DNA of 64,000 bases from Gluconacetobacter asukensis (lineage in GTDB: Bacteria > Pseudomonadota > Alphaproteobacteria > Acetobacterales > Acetobacteraceae): contig NZ_JABEQE010000010.1 in the NCBI RefSeq assembly GCF_014174375.1, forward strand, positions 88,998-152,997, written 5' to 3'. The stretch's first letter is position 1; each line of letters opens with the position of its first letter. Below, one piece after another: positions 33,933-43,050 of the stretch. The notes beneath the pieces are model-generated. The model ran no database searches. It saw only the letters and a program-made list of their open reading frames with translations, and was not told the origin of the DNA. A program made the position numbers and the translations under genes.

Positions 33933-36791
33933 TCAGGCCCGGCTTCTCGCCTCCGGCGCCGTCAGGCGTATCCAGGGATGGCGGGCGCGCAGCAGGGCGA
34001 CCACGCGCTGCTTGTGGGCCGCGCGTTCGGTCACGCTGTCGGTCATGGCGGCGTCATGGACGCGATATTCGGCCAGGATTTCGGGCACATGCGCTCCGGC
34101 GATGCCCCGTTCGGCCAGGCTGCACCAGAGATCGTAATCCTCCCACCCCATGGCGTCGCGGGACACGTAATAGCCGCCGGCCGCCGCCCACGCCCATTTT
34201 GCCACCATGGCCATGGCATCGACGACATTGCCGCCGACCAGGCGCCCCGGATGCCAGGGGATATCGCCCATCACGCTGTCCGCCCGGCCGAAGCGGCGGA
34301 TGATGGGATAGGCGAAGCCCGCATCCGCCTGCCGGATGGCGCCCAGCAGGCGGGCGCACGCGTCGGGCAGCAGGCGGTTGTCGGCATCGAGCTGCATGAC
34401 ATACGGGGTTTCGGCGGCGGCCATGCCGATATTGCGGGCGCCGCCCAGCCCGGCATTGTGGCGCGCGCGCAGCAGCAGCAGGCGGTTGAAGCGCCTGCCA
34501 TGCCGGGCCATCCAGCCGCTGACCAGGGCCGTCGTATCGTCGGTCGAGGCATCGTCCACCACGATCAGGTCCAGCGGTTCGAGCGTCTGGTGGCGGACCG
34601 ATTCCAGGGCCTCGATGATGTGATCGGCGTATTGGTACGCGGTGATGACGATTGTGACCGCGGCATCCTGCAACTGGTCCTGGTGCAGCAATGTCTCGCT
34701 GTCGGGGATGGTGGGCACGGCGCGCACGCGGGTGGTACCGCGTGCCAGCGCCAGCGCCAGCGCGCCGGCCTGTGCGGTGGCCTGGCCGCCTGCCAGGCCC
34801 GCGATCGTCAGGCCCAGCAGGGTGGCCTGACGCTGGGGGCCGTATTCCCACAGGACCGTATGCAGCGCGTCGCGCGCCATGCGGGCGCGCAGGGATGGAT
34901 TGTCCACCAGCCGGAGCAGTGCCCCTGCCCATTCCGCGTCGCTGTCGGCCAGCAGGCCGGTGACGCCATCGCGGATTGCCGCCCGGAAGGGGGCGGTCGG
35001 CGAGGCGATGGTGCAGGTTCCGGCCAGGGCGGCCTCGAAGAATTTCAGCTCGCTCTTGGCTTCGCAGAACGGATTGCCGGTTTCCAGCGGGGCGATCGAG
35101 ATGTCCAGCCGCGCCAGCTCGCCGGGCAGGGCGTCCAGCGCGACCATGTCGCGCCATTCGATCTGCGATGCGCAGGCGTGCAGGGCGGGGAATTCCTCGG
35201 TCAGCAGCAGTGGGCGGCCGCCCCCCGGTTCGCGGAACAGGACCAGTCGCACGTCCGGCCGCCGGGCCATGACCGCCAGCAGCCCCGGCAGGGCGCGGGC
35301 GAAATCGCGCTGGTGGGTGCGTGATCCGGTGGCGTAGCCGATCCGTACCAGCCCGTCGGATGGGGTGGCCGCGCGGCGGCGGGCGGCCCGGCGCGACCGC
35401 TCCAGCGTGCCCTGGTCGTGGATGTTCGGCACGATCACCGTCAGGGGCGTGTAGGGGCGCATCCGGTCGCCCAGGGTCTCGGTGGTGGCGATGGCGAGAT
35501 CGCACTGGCGGAGGGTCCGCTGCATGTCGGCATACATGCGTTCGATCCGCGCCACGGGGGCGGGGCTGGTGCGGATGCCGTCGATCAGGTCGCCGCGGGC
35601 CAGTTCGGGTTCGAACACGATATCGTCGGCGTCGAAGGCCAGCAGGGCGCCGCGCGCGCGCGCCATCCGGATCAGCGTATCGACATGGCCGCTATATTCC
35701 ACGCGCCACAGGACGATCAGGTCGGCCCAGAGAATGTCGTCGGGGCCGACGGCGGCGCAGTCGCGGCTTCTTGCCTCGTACCCGGCTGCGCGGCAGGCGG
35801 CTGCGTTGCGGTCGACGCGGTAGATCGTGCCGGGTGTCGCGGGCTCGCCGGAGATGAACAGGACCGTGCGGATGGGCCGGCGGGCGGGCGCTGGTTCGGG
35901 AGGCGGTGTTTCCGCCGGGATGGGCTGTGGGCGTGCCAGCCGCCGGGCCAGCCGGGCCCGGAGGGTGGGTGTGGGTGTGGGGGGTGGCGCGGAGGTGGCT
36001 GGCGTTGGACTGTCGGGAGGGGTGGGGGCCGGTGGATCGGCGGGCGGTGCATGCCGGTTCCGTTCGAGCCGCAATTCCATGGCGTCCAGCCGGGCGCGGC
36101 TGAGGGAGGCGCGGGTCTCGGCCAGTTCCGCCCGCGCATCGGCCAGGGCGCGCCGGGTTGCCCAATGCGTGCCGATGGCGGCGAAGCGGCTGGCCAGGTT
36201 GGCGGCCACGCTATCCCCCTGCGCGCGGTTCAGGGCGTCGCAGAGGCCGGCGAGCGGTGCGCCCGGCCCGGGCAAGGCTCCAGGGAATGCCCCAGGGAAT
36301 GCTAATATCAGCCCATGGCCCAGCGGCATTGTGGCGCGCGGGATTTCGGCCAGCCAGCGGGACCATGCGGCATGCCGGTCGGTTGCGTTATCCAGCCCGT
36401 ACAGCAGCAGCGCACCGTGCGGTGACAGAAGCGGGGCGAGATGTTCCGGTGTCTGGTCGCCGATATCCGCCGGCGGCAACGCCACCCACAGCAGGTCGCA
36501 GGTGCCGGGACGTGGATGGTCGGTGACGGCGTGGACGGTCAGCGTCAGGCGCAGGCGGTGGGCCTGTTCCGTCAGGAGCGCGTGCAGGGCGGGGCGGCCG
36601 GGGGCCAGGCCGATGCTGTGGGGGCGGGCGAGGGTGACCACCCAGGCCAGGAACGGCAGCACCATATTGATGGCGGGATCGGGGTCCAGGTCCGGCGGCG
36701 TCAGGAAATAGGGATCGAGCGCGTCGCATCCCAGCAATCCGGGCGCGTCCGGCAGCGTGTGGGCCATGGGGAGCCAATCGTCTGCATCCAT
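33933..36791 (-). CDS. Very large bifunctional glycosyltransferase (GT4-like plus GT2)
   Basis: The 952-residue protein has an N-terminal region of about 240 residues with a Rossmann-like look, a helical and proline-rich spacer (about 240-310), a GT-B/GT4-like domain (TVLFISGEPATPGTIYR, LAFDADDIVFEPELARG, PLETGNPFCEAKSELKFFEAALAGT), and a C-terminal GT2 domain (VTIVITAYQYADHIIEALES, VVDDASTDDT, MQLDADNRLLPDA for the DxD-like metal site, WEDYDLW). Such fusions build surface polysaccharides or decorate proteins. It is divergent from the glycine-rich surface protein gene and shares its GT4-like domain type with the 905-residue protein at 38350. Confidence 0.82.
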   Translation of the reverse strand: MDADDWLPMAHTLPDAPGLLGCDALDPYFLTPPDLDPDPAINMVLPFLAWVVTLARPHSIGLAPGRPALHALLTEQAHRLRLTLTVHAVTDHPRPGTCDLLWVALPPADIGDQTPEHLAPLLSPHGALLLYGLDNATDRHAAWSRWLAEIPRATMPLGHGLILAFPGAFPGALPGPGAPLAGLCDALNRAQGDSVAANLASRFAAIGTHWATRRALADARAELAETRASLSRARLDAMELRLERNRHAPPADPPAPTPPDSPTPATSAPPPTPTPTLRARLARRLARPQPIPAETPPPEPAPARRPIRTVLFISGEPATPGTIYRVDRNAAACRAAGYEARSRDCAAVGPDDILWADLIVLWRVEYSGHVDTLIRMARARGALLAFDADDIVFEPELARGDLIDGIRTSPAPVARIERMYADMQRTLRQCDLAIATTETLGDRMRPYTPLTVIVPNIHDQGTLERSRRAARRRAATPSDGLVRIGYATGSRTHQRDFARALPGLLAVMARRPDVRLVLFREPGGGRPLLLTEEFPALHACASQIEWRDMVALDALPGELARLDISIAPLETGNPFCEAKSELKFFEAALAGTCTIASPTAPFRAAIRDGVTGLLADSDAEWAGALLRLVDNPSLRARMARDALHTVLWEYGPQRQATLLGLTIAGLAGGQATAQAGALALALARGTTRVRAVPTIPDSETLLHQDQLQDAAVTIVITAYQYADHIIEALESVRHQTLEPLDLIVVDDASTDDTTALVSGWMARHGRRFNRLLLLRARHNAGLGGARNIGMAAAETPYVMQLDADNRLLPDACARLLGAIRQADAGFAYPIIRRFGRADSVMGDIPWHPGRLVGGNVVDAMAMVAKWAWAAAGGYYVSRDAMGWEDYDLWCSLAERGIAGAHVPEILAEYRVHDAAMTDSVTERAAHKQRVVALLRARHPWIRLTAPEARSRA

Positions 36792-36990
36792 CGGATTATC
36801 GTGCGTCCCTCTTGCGGTGGCCGATGATTTTTCGATCCTGCACGACAGGATGTTAATATTTTGGGAAGGTCTCCACGCTTACATGGTCCCGTCATTCCGG
36901 GCGGGCATCGTCGTGCGATGCGGTTCCGGATCGGTTTGGAATGGCTGATGACATGTCGTCGTCCGGCCAGGCAACGTCGGGGAGCGGGCT

Positions 36991-38340
36991 GTGGCGATTG
37001 TAACCGTGATGGGTGCCGCGGGCACCAATGTGAACGTGACGGTCGATGGCGGCGATACGCTTGCCCTGGCCAATGCCTATGCGGCGGCTCTGCGGGCAAG
37101 TGCCGCGGGCAAGAATTTTTCCACTCTGCAGAATGGCTTCAACGCCGCCGGCAGCGCCAATGCGGTCGGGATGATCACGGTCGGCGGCGCCTATGCGCTG
37201 GATGGCGCCTATGTCAACATCGTGGCGGGCGCGCTGTCGGGCGGTGCGACGGATGCCGTGCTGAAGGCGCCGGTGGCCATCGACGCGCATGCGGTCACGA
37301 CCCCGGTGGATGTCATTTCCGGCACGCTGGGCGGCACGACCTTTCTGGGCGGACCGGCGGGCGGCAGCTTTCTGGCGACGGCTGGTGACAATGTCTTCAT
37401 CGGCGGGACAGGTAACTTCACCATCAATATGGGCGCGGGCAACGATCTGGTCGTGACCGACGGCGGCAATGATACCGTCAATGCGGGAGGGGGTGAAAAC
37501 CGGATCTTCCTCGGTGATGGCAACAACGATGTCGTCTCGATGGGGACGGATACCATTGTCGGTGCACTCGGCACCCAGTCGGTGACCATCAATGCCGGCA
37601 GTTCGCTGGTCCTGCTGGGGGCGAATGCGACCGTCGTCGACAATTCCGCCGGCAGCATCGTCTCGGTGGGCGGGGGCAGCACCGTCACCGGCGGGGCGCA
37701 GGACAAGGTTTCGTTCACCGGGTCGTCGGGCACGATCGGCGGTGGGGTCTCCGACACGATTTCCGCAGCCGGAGACCTGCAGGTCGTCCAGGGTGTCGGC
37801 AATACGATCAGCGTGACCGGCAGCCTGACCTTCCTGAACGGCACCGGCATGACGAGCGTGGTGGCCGGCCAGTCCACCATCTTCGGCGCAGCGGGCCTGA
37901 ACATGACGCTGGGGGCGTCCGGCCCGACCCTGTTCGTGGCCAATGCGGGGAACGAGACGCTGGACGGCGCGCAGGCCAGCAACCCGCTGCATGCCTTTGC
38001 GGATGGCGGCAATGTGACGTTTGTCGGCGGGACAGGCAACGATACGCTGGTGGGCGGCACCGGCAGCGCGACGATGACGGGTGGCAGCGGCGACAATCTG
38101 TTCGCCTTCACCAACGGGCCCAGCAGCGGGGGTACCGATATCATTACCGATTTCGGAAGCTCGGCCGGGAATCTGGTCGCGCTGTATCAATACGGGTACC
38201 AGAACAATAACGGGTTGCAGGGGATTCTGTCCGCCGCGACCGTTGCGGGCGGCAACAGCACGATCCAGTTGAGCGACAGCACGCGGATCACGTTCGTCGG
38301 GATCACGGACCTGAAGGCCAGCGACTTTACCCTGAGCTGA
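36991..38340 (+). CDS. Glycine-rich beta-roll surface protein (RTX-like)
   Basis: The 449-residue protein is dominated by short Gly/Asn/Asp/Thr repeats such as GGTGNFTINMGAGNDLVV, GDGNNDVVSMGTDTIVG and GGTGNDTLVGGTGSATMTGG, ending with a hydrophobic C-terminal segment (ITFVGITDLKASDFTLS). It has no N-terminal signal peptide, matching type I-secreted RTX or S-layer-like proteins whose export signal is C-terminal. Only some repeats fit the calcium-binding nonapeptide GGxGxDxLx. The start is a GTG behind GGGGAGCGGG. It lies between divergent and co-directional glycosyltransferase genes, so it may be their glycosylation target (inference). Confidence 0.7.
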   Translation: MAIVTVMGAAGTNVNVTVDGGDTLALANAYAAALRASAAGKNFSTLQNGFNAAGSANAVGMITVGGAYALDGAYVNIVAGALSGGATDAVLKAPVAIDAHAVTTPVDVISGTLGGTTFLGGPAGGSFLATAGDNVFIGGTGNFTINMGAGNDLVVTDGGNDTVNAGGGENRIFLGDGNNDVVSMGTDTIVGALGTQSVTINAGSSLVLLGANATVVDNSAGSIVSVGGGSTVTGGAQDKVSFTGSSGTIGGGVSDTISAAGDLQVVQGVGNTISVTGSLTFLNGTGMTSVVAGQSTIFGAAGLNMTLGASGPTLFVANAGNETLDGAQASNPLHAFADGGNVTFVGGTGNDTLVGGTGSATMTGGSGDNLFAFTNGPSSGGTDIITDFGSSAGNLVALYQYGYQNNNGLQGILSAATVAGGNSTIQLSDSTRITFVGITDLKASDFTLS

Positions 38341-38349
38341 TCGCGGCAC

Positions 38350-41067
38350 GTGGACGGTTCCGCCTCCGGCCTGTCGCTGTCCGACGATCCTGGTCTTGCG
38401 CAGGCCGGCGTGCGGCTGCAGGCCGCGCGGGCGGCGGATCTGCGGGCGGAACTGGACCAGTTGCGCCATCTGATGGCGATACAGGATCGGGCCCTGTCCG
38501 GTCGCCTCCTGCGTGTGGCACGGATTATCCGGGCGATGACGCGTGGTCGCGATCCGTTCGGCCGCCCGTTGAGCGAGGCGGCGGCGCGCCTGTGGGCCCG
38601 GGTCGGGCGTGACGGAATCGGGCCGGCATTGGGCTATGTCGGGCGCGCGCTGTTTCCGCGCGCGGCCGGCGCCCCATTGCGCGGGGGGCAGGGAGAGAGC
38701 CTGCCCGTGGTGGCGCCGGCCGACTGGACGCCCCTGATCCTGGTCATTGCGGAACTCAGCCTGTCGCAATGCGCGAAATATCGTGTCTGGCAGCGCGTCG
38801 AACAGATGCGGCTTCTGGGCTGGGCATGCCGGGTGGTGGATTGGCGCCATACCGCCGAGGCGCTCGGCGCGCTGCAATTCTGTTCCGGCGTGGTGTTCTA
38901 CCGCGTGCCGGCCTTTGCGTCCGTGCAGGGGATGCTGGACGAGGCGTGCCGCCTGGCCATTCCGTCCTGGTGGGAAGTCGACGATCTGATCTTCGATCGT
39001 GACCTCTATGCCCGGAACGGCAACCTGGCGATGCTGTCGAAGCAGGAGCGCGGACGCCTGCTGTTTGGGGCCGGATTGTTCCGTGCCTGCATGCTGGGGT
39101 GCGGAAAGGGCATTGCCTCCACCCCGGTCCTGGCACAGGCGATGCGGGATGCCGGCGTGGCGGACGTGGCCGTTATCGACAATGCGCTTGATGCGGAAAC
39201 GCTGGATGCGGCGCGGTCGGCGCTTGCGTCTCTGCCGCCGCGTGCGGACGACGAGGGTGGACCGGTCGTCGTGATCTACGGATCGGGCACGCGTACGCAT
39301 GATGCCGATTTTCTTGTGGCGGCGCCTGGGCTGATCGCGGCGATGGCGGAAGATGCAAGGCTGGTGCTGTGGATTGTGGGCGAGCTGGCATTGCCGCCTG
39401 CGATGCGGGCGCTGGGTGAGCGGGTCGTGGTGCTGCCCGGCCGGCCCTATGCGGATTATCTGGCGCTGATGGCGCGCGCGGATATCGCGATCGCGCCTCT
39501 GGAAGACAGTGTCTTCAATGATGCGAAGAGCAACATCAAATATCTGGAAGCTGCTGCCGTCGGCGTGCCACTGGTCTGTTCGCCCCGGCGGGCTTTTGCC
39601 GATGTGATTGTCGATGGCCACACCGGTTGTCTGGCCGCGAGCGAGGGGGAGTGGACGCGTGCGCTGCTGGCGCTGGCGGGCGATGGGGCGCTGCGGCGCG
39701 CCGTGGGGGAGCGGGCGCGTGCCGATGTCATGGCGCGCTATGCGCCTGCGCGGGTGGCGCAGGCGCAGCTGCGGGCGGCATTCGGTGCGCCGCCGCCCGT
39801 GGTCCGGGACGGGCGGTTGAGGGTGCTGTGCGTGAATGTCTATTACCCGCCACGGGCTTTCGGCGGGGCGACGCATGTTGCCGTGGAAATGGTCGAGCGG
39901 CTGCGGGCCGGCGGGCGGGCCGAGCTGTCGGTCTTCACGGCCCGGCCGGGCCATGCGGGCGATCCGGACCGTCCGGCGGCGGCGGCGCGCTATACGCATC
40001 GCGGCGTGCCGGTGGTGGCGGTCGATCTGCCGGCGACGGCCGATGGCATCATGATGTTTCACCATCCGGCGGCCGCCGCGCTGTTCGAGCAGCATGTCGC
40101 GGCGTTTCGTCCCGATGTGGTCCATCTTCATGCCACCCAGGGGCTGGGCGTGGGGCTGGTGGATGTGTGCCGGGCGCGGGGCATTCCTTATGTCATCACG
40201 CTGCATGATTCCTGGTGGTTGTGCGACCGGCAGTTCATGGTGCGCGCGGATGGGCGTTTCTGCGGCCAGAAACGGATCGATCTTCGGGCCTGCCAGCGCT
40301 GCCGGCCGGAGGCGCGGTATCTGGAGGATCGCGCGGCGCTGGCGGGGGCCGCGTTGCGCGATGCAGCACTTCTGCTCAGCCCCAGCGCCACGCATCGCGA
40401 CCTGCATCTGGCCAATGGTGTCGATCCGGCGCGGATCGTGGTGCATCGCAACGGCTTTCGCTGGCCGGTCGGGCGCAGATCGCGGCGGCCGGCCGGCAGC
40501 CCGCTGCGTTTCGGCTATGTCGGGGGTGTGGAGGCGGTGAAGGGTTATCCGCTGATCCGTGCCGCGTTCGAGGCGCTGGAGCGGGGAGACTGGGTGCTGC
40601 GCCTGGTCGATAACAAGACGGTGCTGGGCATGAACACGATCGACGTCGCCGACTGGCGGACGCGGGGCGCGGTCGAGGTGGTGCCGGCCTATGATGACGG
40701 GACGATCGATGCCTTCTTTGATTCGATCGACGTCCTGCTGTTTCCGTCATGCTGGCCGGAAAGCTATGGCCTGACCGTACGCGAGGCCCTGGCCCGCGAT
40801 GTATGGGTTGTTGCCTCGGCGCCGGGGGGGCAGGCGGAGGATATCGTGGCCGGCGTGAACGGCACATTGATCGGGCTGACGGCCGAGACGGGCGAACTCG
40901 TGGCGGCGGTGACGGAATTGCTGGACCGGCCGGACCGTCTGGCGGGCCATGTCAATCCCTGCAAGAGCCAGCTGGTTACCTGGCAACAGCAGGCGGAGAC
41001 ATTGCTGGAACTGCTGCGGGGGGCCGCCGGGTCATGGCCCGAAGGATTGCCGGCCGGTCCCGGCTGA
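38350..41067 (+). CDS. Tandem GT4 glycosyltransferase
   Basis: The 905-residue protein contains two GT-B units. The first (about residues 120-490) has WEVDDLIFDRDLY, VIYGSGTRTHDADFLV and PLEDSVFNDAKSNIKYLEAAAVG. The second (about 500-890) is a full GT4 fold with VNVYYPPRAFGGATHVAVEM, TLHDSWWLCDRQ, FGYVGGVEAVKGYPLI and FPSCWPESYGLTVREALA. A basic or alpha-helical N-terminus precedes them. A GTG starts the gene ten bases after the surface protein stop, so both belong to one operon. It probably adds consecutive sugars to a glycan chain. Its end overlaps the convergent RgpF-like gene by 92 bases. Confidence 0.85.
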   Translation: MDGSASGLSLSDDPGLAQAGVRLQAARAADLRAELDQLRHLMAIQDRALSGRLLRVARIIRAMTRGRDPFGRPLSEAAARLWARVGRDGIGPALGYVGRALFPRAAGAPLRGGQGESLPVVAPADWTPLILVIAELSLSQCAKYRVWQRVEQMRLLGWACRVVDWRHTAEALGALQFCSGVVFYRVPAFASVQGMLDEACRLAIPSWWEVDDLIFDRDLYARNGNLAMLSKQERGRLLFGAGLFRACMLGCGKGIASTPVLAQAMRDAGVADVAVIDNALDAETLDAARSALASLPPRADDEGGPVVVIYGSGTRTHDADFLVAAPGLIAAMAEDARLVLWIVGELALPPAMRALGERVVVLPGRPYADYLALMARADIAIAPLEDSVFNDAKSNIKYLEAAAVGVPLVCSPRRAFADVIVDGHTGCLAASEGEWTRALLALAGDGALRRAVGERARADVMARYAPARVAQAQLRAAFGAPPPVVRDGRLRVLCVNVYYPPRAFGGATHVAVEMVERLRAGGRAELSVFTARPGHAGDPDRPAAAARYTHRGVPVVAVDLPATADGIMMFHHPAAAALFEQHVAAFRPDVVHLHATQGLGVGLVDVCRARGIPYVITLHDSWWLCDRQFMVRADGRFCGQKRIDLRACQRCRPEARYLEDRAALAGAALRDAALLLSPSATHRDLHLANGVDPARIVVHRNGFRWPVGRRSRRPAGSPLRFGYVGGVEAVKGYPLIRAAFEALERGDWVLRLVDNKTVLGMNTIDVADWRTRGAVEVVPAYDDGTIDAFFDSIDVLLFPSCWPESYGLTVREALARDVWVVASAPGGQAEDIVAGVNGTLIGLTAETGELVAAVTELLDRPDRLAGHVNPCKSQLVTWQQQAETLLELLRGAAGSWPEGLPAGPG

Positions 41068-41896
41068 GCAGCAGGAACAGCAGGCGGCTTTTCCACCCGG
41101 CCATGCAGGCGGTGTCGGGCCGGCCACGCAGCATGTCGTCGATCCAGGCGGCGGGGAAATGATCGCGTTTTGCCAGCAGGTCGCGCCAGGCGTTTGTCCA
41201 GCCGATTCCACATGGATTGTCGCGCAGAAGCTCGATCTTGATGAAGGGGGTGTCGGGCGCGCGCGCGATCGACAGCCAGTCGATATGCATCGGATTGACG
41301 GGAACGAGGCGGCGCGGCCCCCGTGCAGTGTCGGCCCAGGCCGAGGCGGCGTGCAGGCCCGCCGCGCGGATGGCGGTGCCCAGGCCCATTTCGCCGTGCA
41401 GGATGATCTCGTCCTTGTTCATCTCGGCGAATGGCAGGGTGAGGACGCGCCGGATGGCCGGGTGGGCGAGTGCATCGGCGCCGAAGCACAGGAACCAGGA
41501 TTGCAGATGCCAGACCGGAAAGCGGGATTCGACGAGGCCCCAGACATCGGCGGGGCGCGCCATCATGCGGTCCAGGATCGGTGCCAGGGGACGCAGCGGG
41601 CCGAACACGCTGTCATTGGCGAGGACGATCCGTTCGGCGCCCCTGGCGCAGCCGGCGGCCAGGAGATCCTGCCATGCGCCGAAATCCATGCCGCGATTGG
41701 GCCGGAGATGCGGCGTGATGCCCCGCTCCGCGCAGAAGCGGGCGATATCCGCCGACAGGTCGCAGGCCCCCGAAAGTGCGAGATGGACCGTCATGCCGCT
41801 GGCGGCGAGCTCGCCCAGGTAATGGCGGACATGTGGGCGCAGCAGGCCTGCCGGGTCGTATTGGGCGAACAGGCAGGTGACGCGCGGCCGGGTCAT
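40976..41896 (-). CDS. RgpF-like (rhamnan synthesis F) glycosyltransferase
   Basis: This 306-residue protein has the rhamnan synthesis F family pattern: TCLFAQYDPAGLLRPHVRHYL at the start, PNRGMDFGAWQDLLAAG, IVLANDSVFGPLRPL and WGLVESRFPVWHLQSWFLCF. The family acts in cell-wall or O-antigen rhamnan assembly. It converges on the tandem GT4 gene with an unusual 92-base overlap of coding sequence. It completes a glycan cluster of three transferases around one surface protein. Confidence 0.8.
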   Translation of the reverse strand: MTRPRVTCLFAQYDPAGLLRPHVRHYLGELAASGMTVHLALSGACDLSADIARFCAERGITPHLRPNRGMDFGAWQDLLAAGCARGAERIVLANDSVFGPLRPLAPILDRMMARPADVWGLVESRFPVWHLQSWFLCFGADALAHPAIRRVLTLPFAEMNKDEIILHGEMGLGTAIRAAGLHAASAWADTARGPRRLVPVNPMHIDWLSIARAPDTPFIKIELLRDNPCGIGWTNAWRDLLAKRDHFPAAWIDDMLRGRPDTACMAGWKSRLLFLLLSRDRPAILRAMTRRPPAAVPAMSPPAVAR

Positions 41897-42143
41897 CGGA
41901 CGAAAAGTGGTGCGAGTCCGTTATCTTTCATCGTCTCTTGTCCAGTTTTCCGCGAAATCGGGCAGTTTCGGGAAGGGGTGGCTATTTCGTAGTGCGTGTC
42001 AGCAAGAATTCGTATGCATCAAAGAATTTTGTGGCATAATATTTAACAGCGCGCTAAAAGCCGCGACCGCTGATTCAGAGCGTCGCGACGGTCCACCCCG
42101 TCGCGAATGTATTTCCAGGACCTGGCAGGAGAAGAGAGAACAC

Positions 42144-42413
42144 ATGAGCAAAGCCTTCATTGCAGCCGTCATCCAGGATTCGATCGACTGCACGGGGGTC
42201 GCCGCCAACCAGGCCGCGTCCGATCTGATTGCCGCGATCGTCAAGGAACTGAAGAAGGAAGGCGGGTTCACGCTGCCGTCTTTCGGGACCTTTACGGTCA
42301 AGAAGACCAAGGCGCGCAAGGCGCTGAACCCGCGCACCGGCGAGCCGGTGAAGGTGAAGGCCGGCAAGACCGTTCGTTTCAAGGCCAGTCCGAACCTGAA
42401 GAAGGCGGTCTGA
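42144..42413 (+). CDS. HU-family DNA-binding protein
   Basis: This 89-residue histone-like protein has the HU pattern: an N-terminal helical pair, GGFTLPSFGTFTVKKTKARKALNPRTGEPVKVKA including the DNA-intercalating NPRTG arm, and a basic C-terminus. HU bends and compacts DNA. The chosen ATG at 42144 follows AGGAGAAGAGAG. Residues 1-40 are slightly divergent from canonical HupB, so it may be a second HU paralogue. It is monocistronic and followed by two stem-loops. The upstream interval 41897-42143 is AT-richer and should hold the promoter; I see no other feature in it. Confidence 0.88.
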   Translation: MSKAFIAAVIQDSIDCTGVAANQAASDLIAAIVKELKKEGGFTLPSFGTFTVKKTKARKALNPRTGEPVKVKAGKTVRFKASPNLKKAV

Positions 42414-42425
42414 ACAGCCTTCCCG

Positions 42426-42470
42426 CCACGGCCGCCTGTCGGCCGTGGCCCACGCCCGCAAGACGGGCGT
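42426..42470 (+). terminator. Two stem-loops after HU gene
   Basis: CCACGGCCG-CCTGT-CGGCCGTGG (42426-42448) is followed by ACGCCCG-CAAGA-CGGGCGT (42452-42470), both perfect stems starting a dozen bases after the HU stop. They probably end the HU transcript, although the T-run is missing. From 42471 to 42899 I see no convincing gene. Confidence 0.6.
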
Positions 42471-42899
42471 AGAAAGATCCGCTTTCTCTGCTCGGTCGGA
42501 GAGGGCGTGCCGGTTCTGTTCTTCGGATGCCCGGTCTTGACGCGATTATGGCGTCGTCAGCGCCAGGAGTGGCCGCGATTTCGGTCTGTCAGGATCGAGG
42601 CCGGAAATATCCTGCGCATGTCTTTCTGATTGTGAAATCCCGACATCCGGGTCCACTGGTCACCTGTTGCGGACGGGCTGCATGCGGCCGGCCGCGCGCC
42701 GGGGACAATTGTCATGACCGGCTGACGATGCGATCGTGCAACGGAATGCTTCAATACCATATTTCTTTTCGAAATCAATATGAAGAGGCCGCCGCGGCGG
42801 CGATGGGAATGGGTGCCGTTGCGTATGCACGGCCTGCCGTTCCCGACCTCTTCTTTCGAGGGGGCATCGGCGGGGGAGCGTGTCATCGCGTTGTCGGAT

Positions 42900-42974
42900 T
42901 GGCTGGGGCGGGAGGATTCGAACCTCCGCATGGCGGAATCAAAATCCGCTGCCTTACCGCTTGGCTACGCCCCA
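42900..42974 (-). tRNA. tRNA-Gln (anticodon TTG)
   Basis: The minus strand folds as a complete tRNA: acceptor TGGGGCG pairing with CGCCCCA, D arm with AAGCGGTAAGG, anticodon stem GCGGA/TCCGC with the 7-base loop TTTTGAT giving TTG, T arm GGAGG-TTCGAAT-CCTCC, discriminator G and an encoded CCA at 42900-42902. It decodes CAA (and CAG by wobble) as glutamine. The U-A-like weak first pair is usual for tRNA-Gln. Confidence 0.97.
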
Positions 42975-43050
42975 TTGGACCCGATCATGTCGGCCACGCC
43001 CTTCTAGAGGGAAGGACGGGGCCGCGTAAAGGGGGTTCTGTATCGCGGGT

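Noticed and set aside
37400..38120. CRISPR-like repeats in the glycine-rich gene
   Set aside because: Repetition reflects short amino-acid repeats with variable codons and no constant repeat/spacer length.
36892..40446. 1184-residue minus-strand frame across the surface protein and glycosyltransferase genes
   Set aside because: Spans two well-supported plus-strand genes and is rich in His/Arg/Gln typical of antisense translation of GC-rich DNA.
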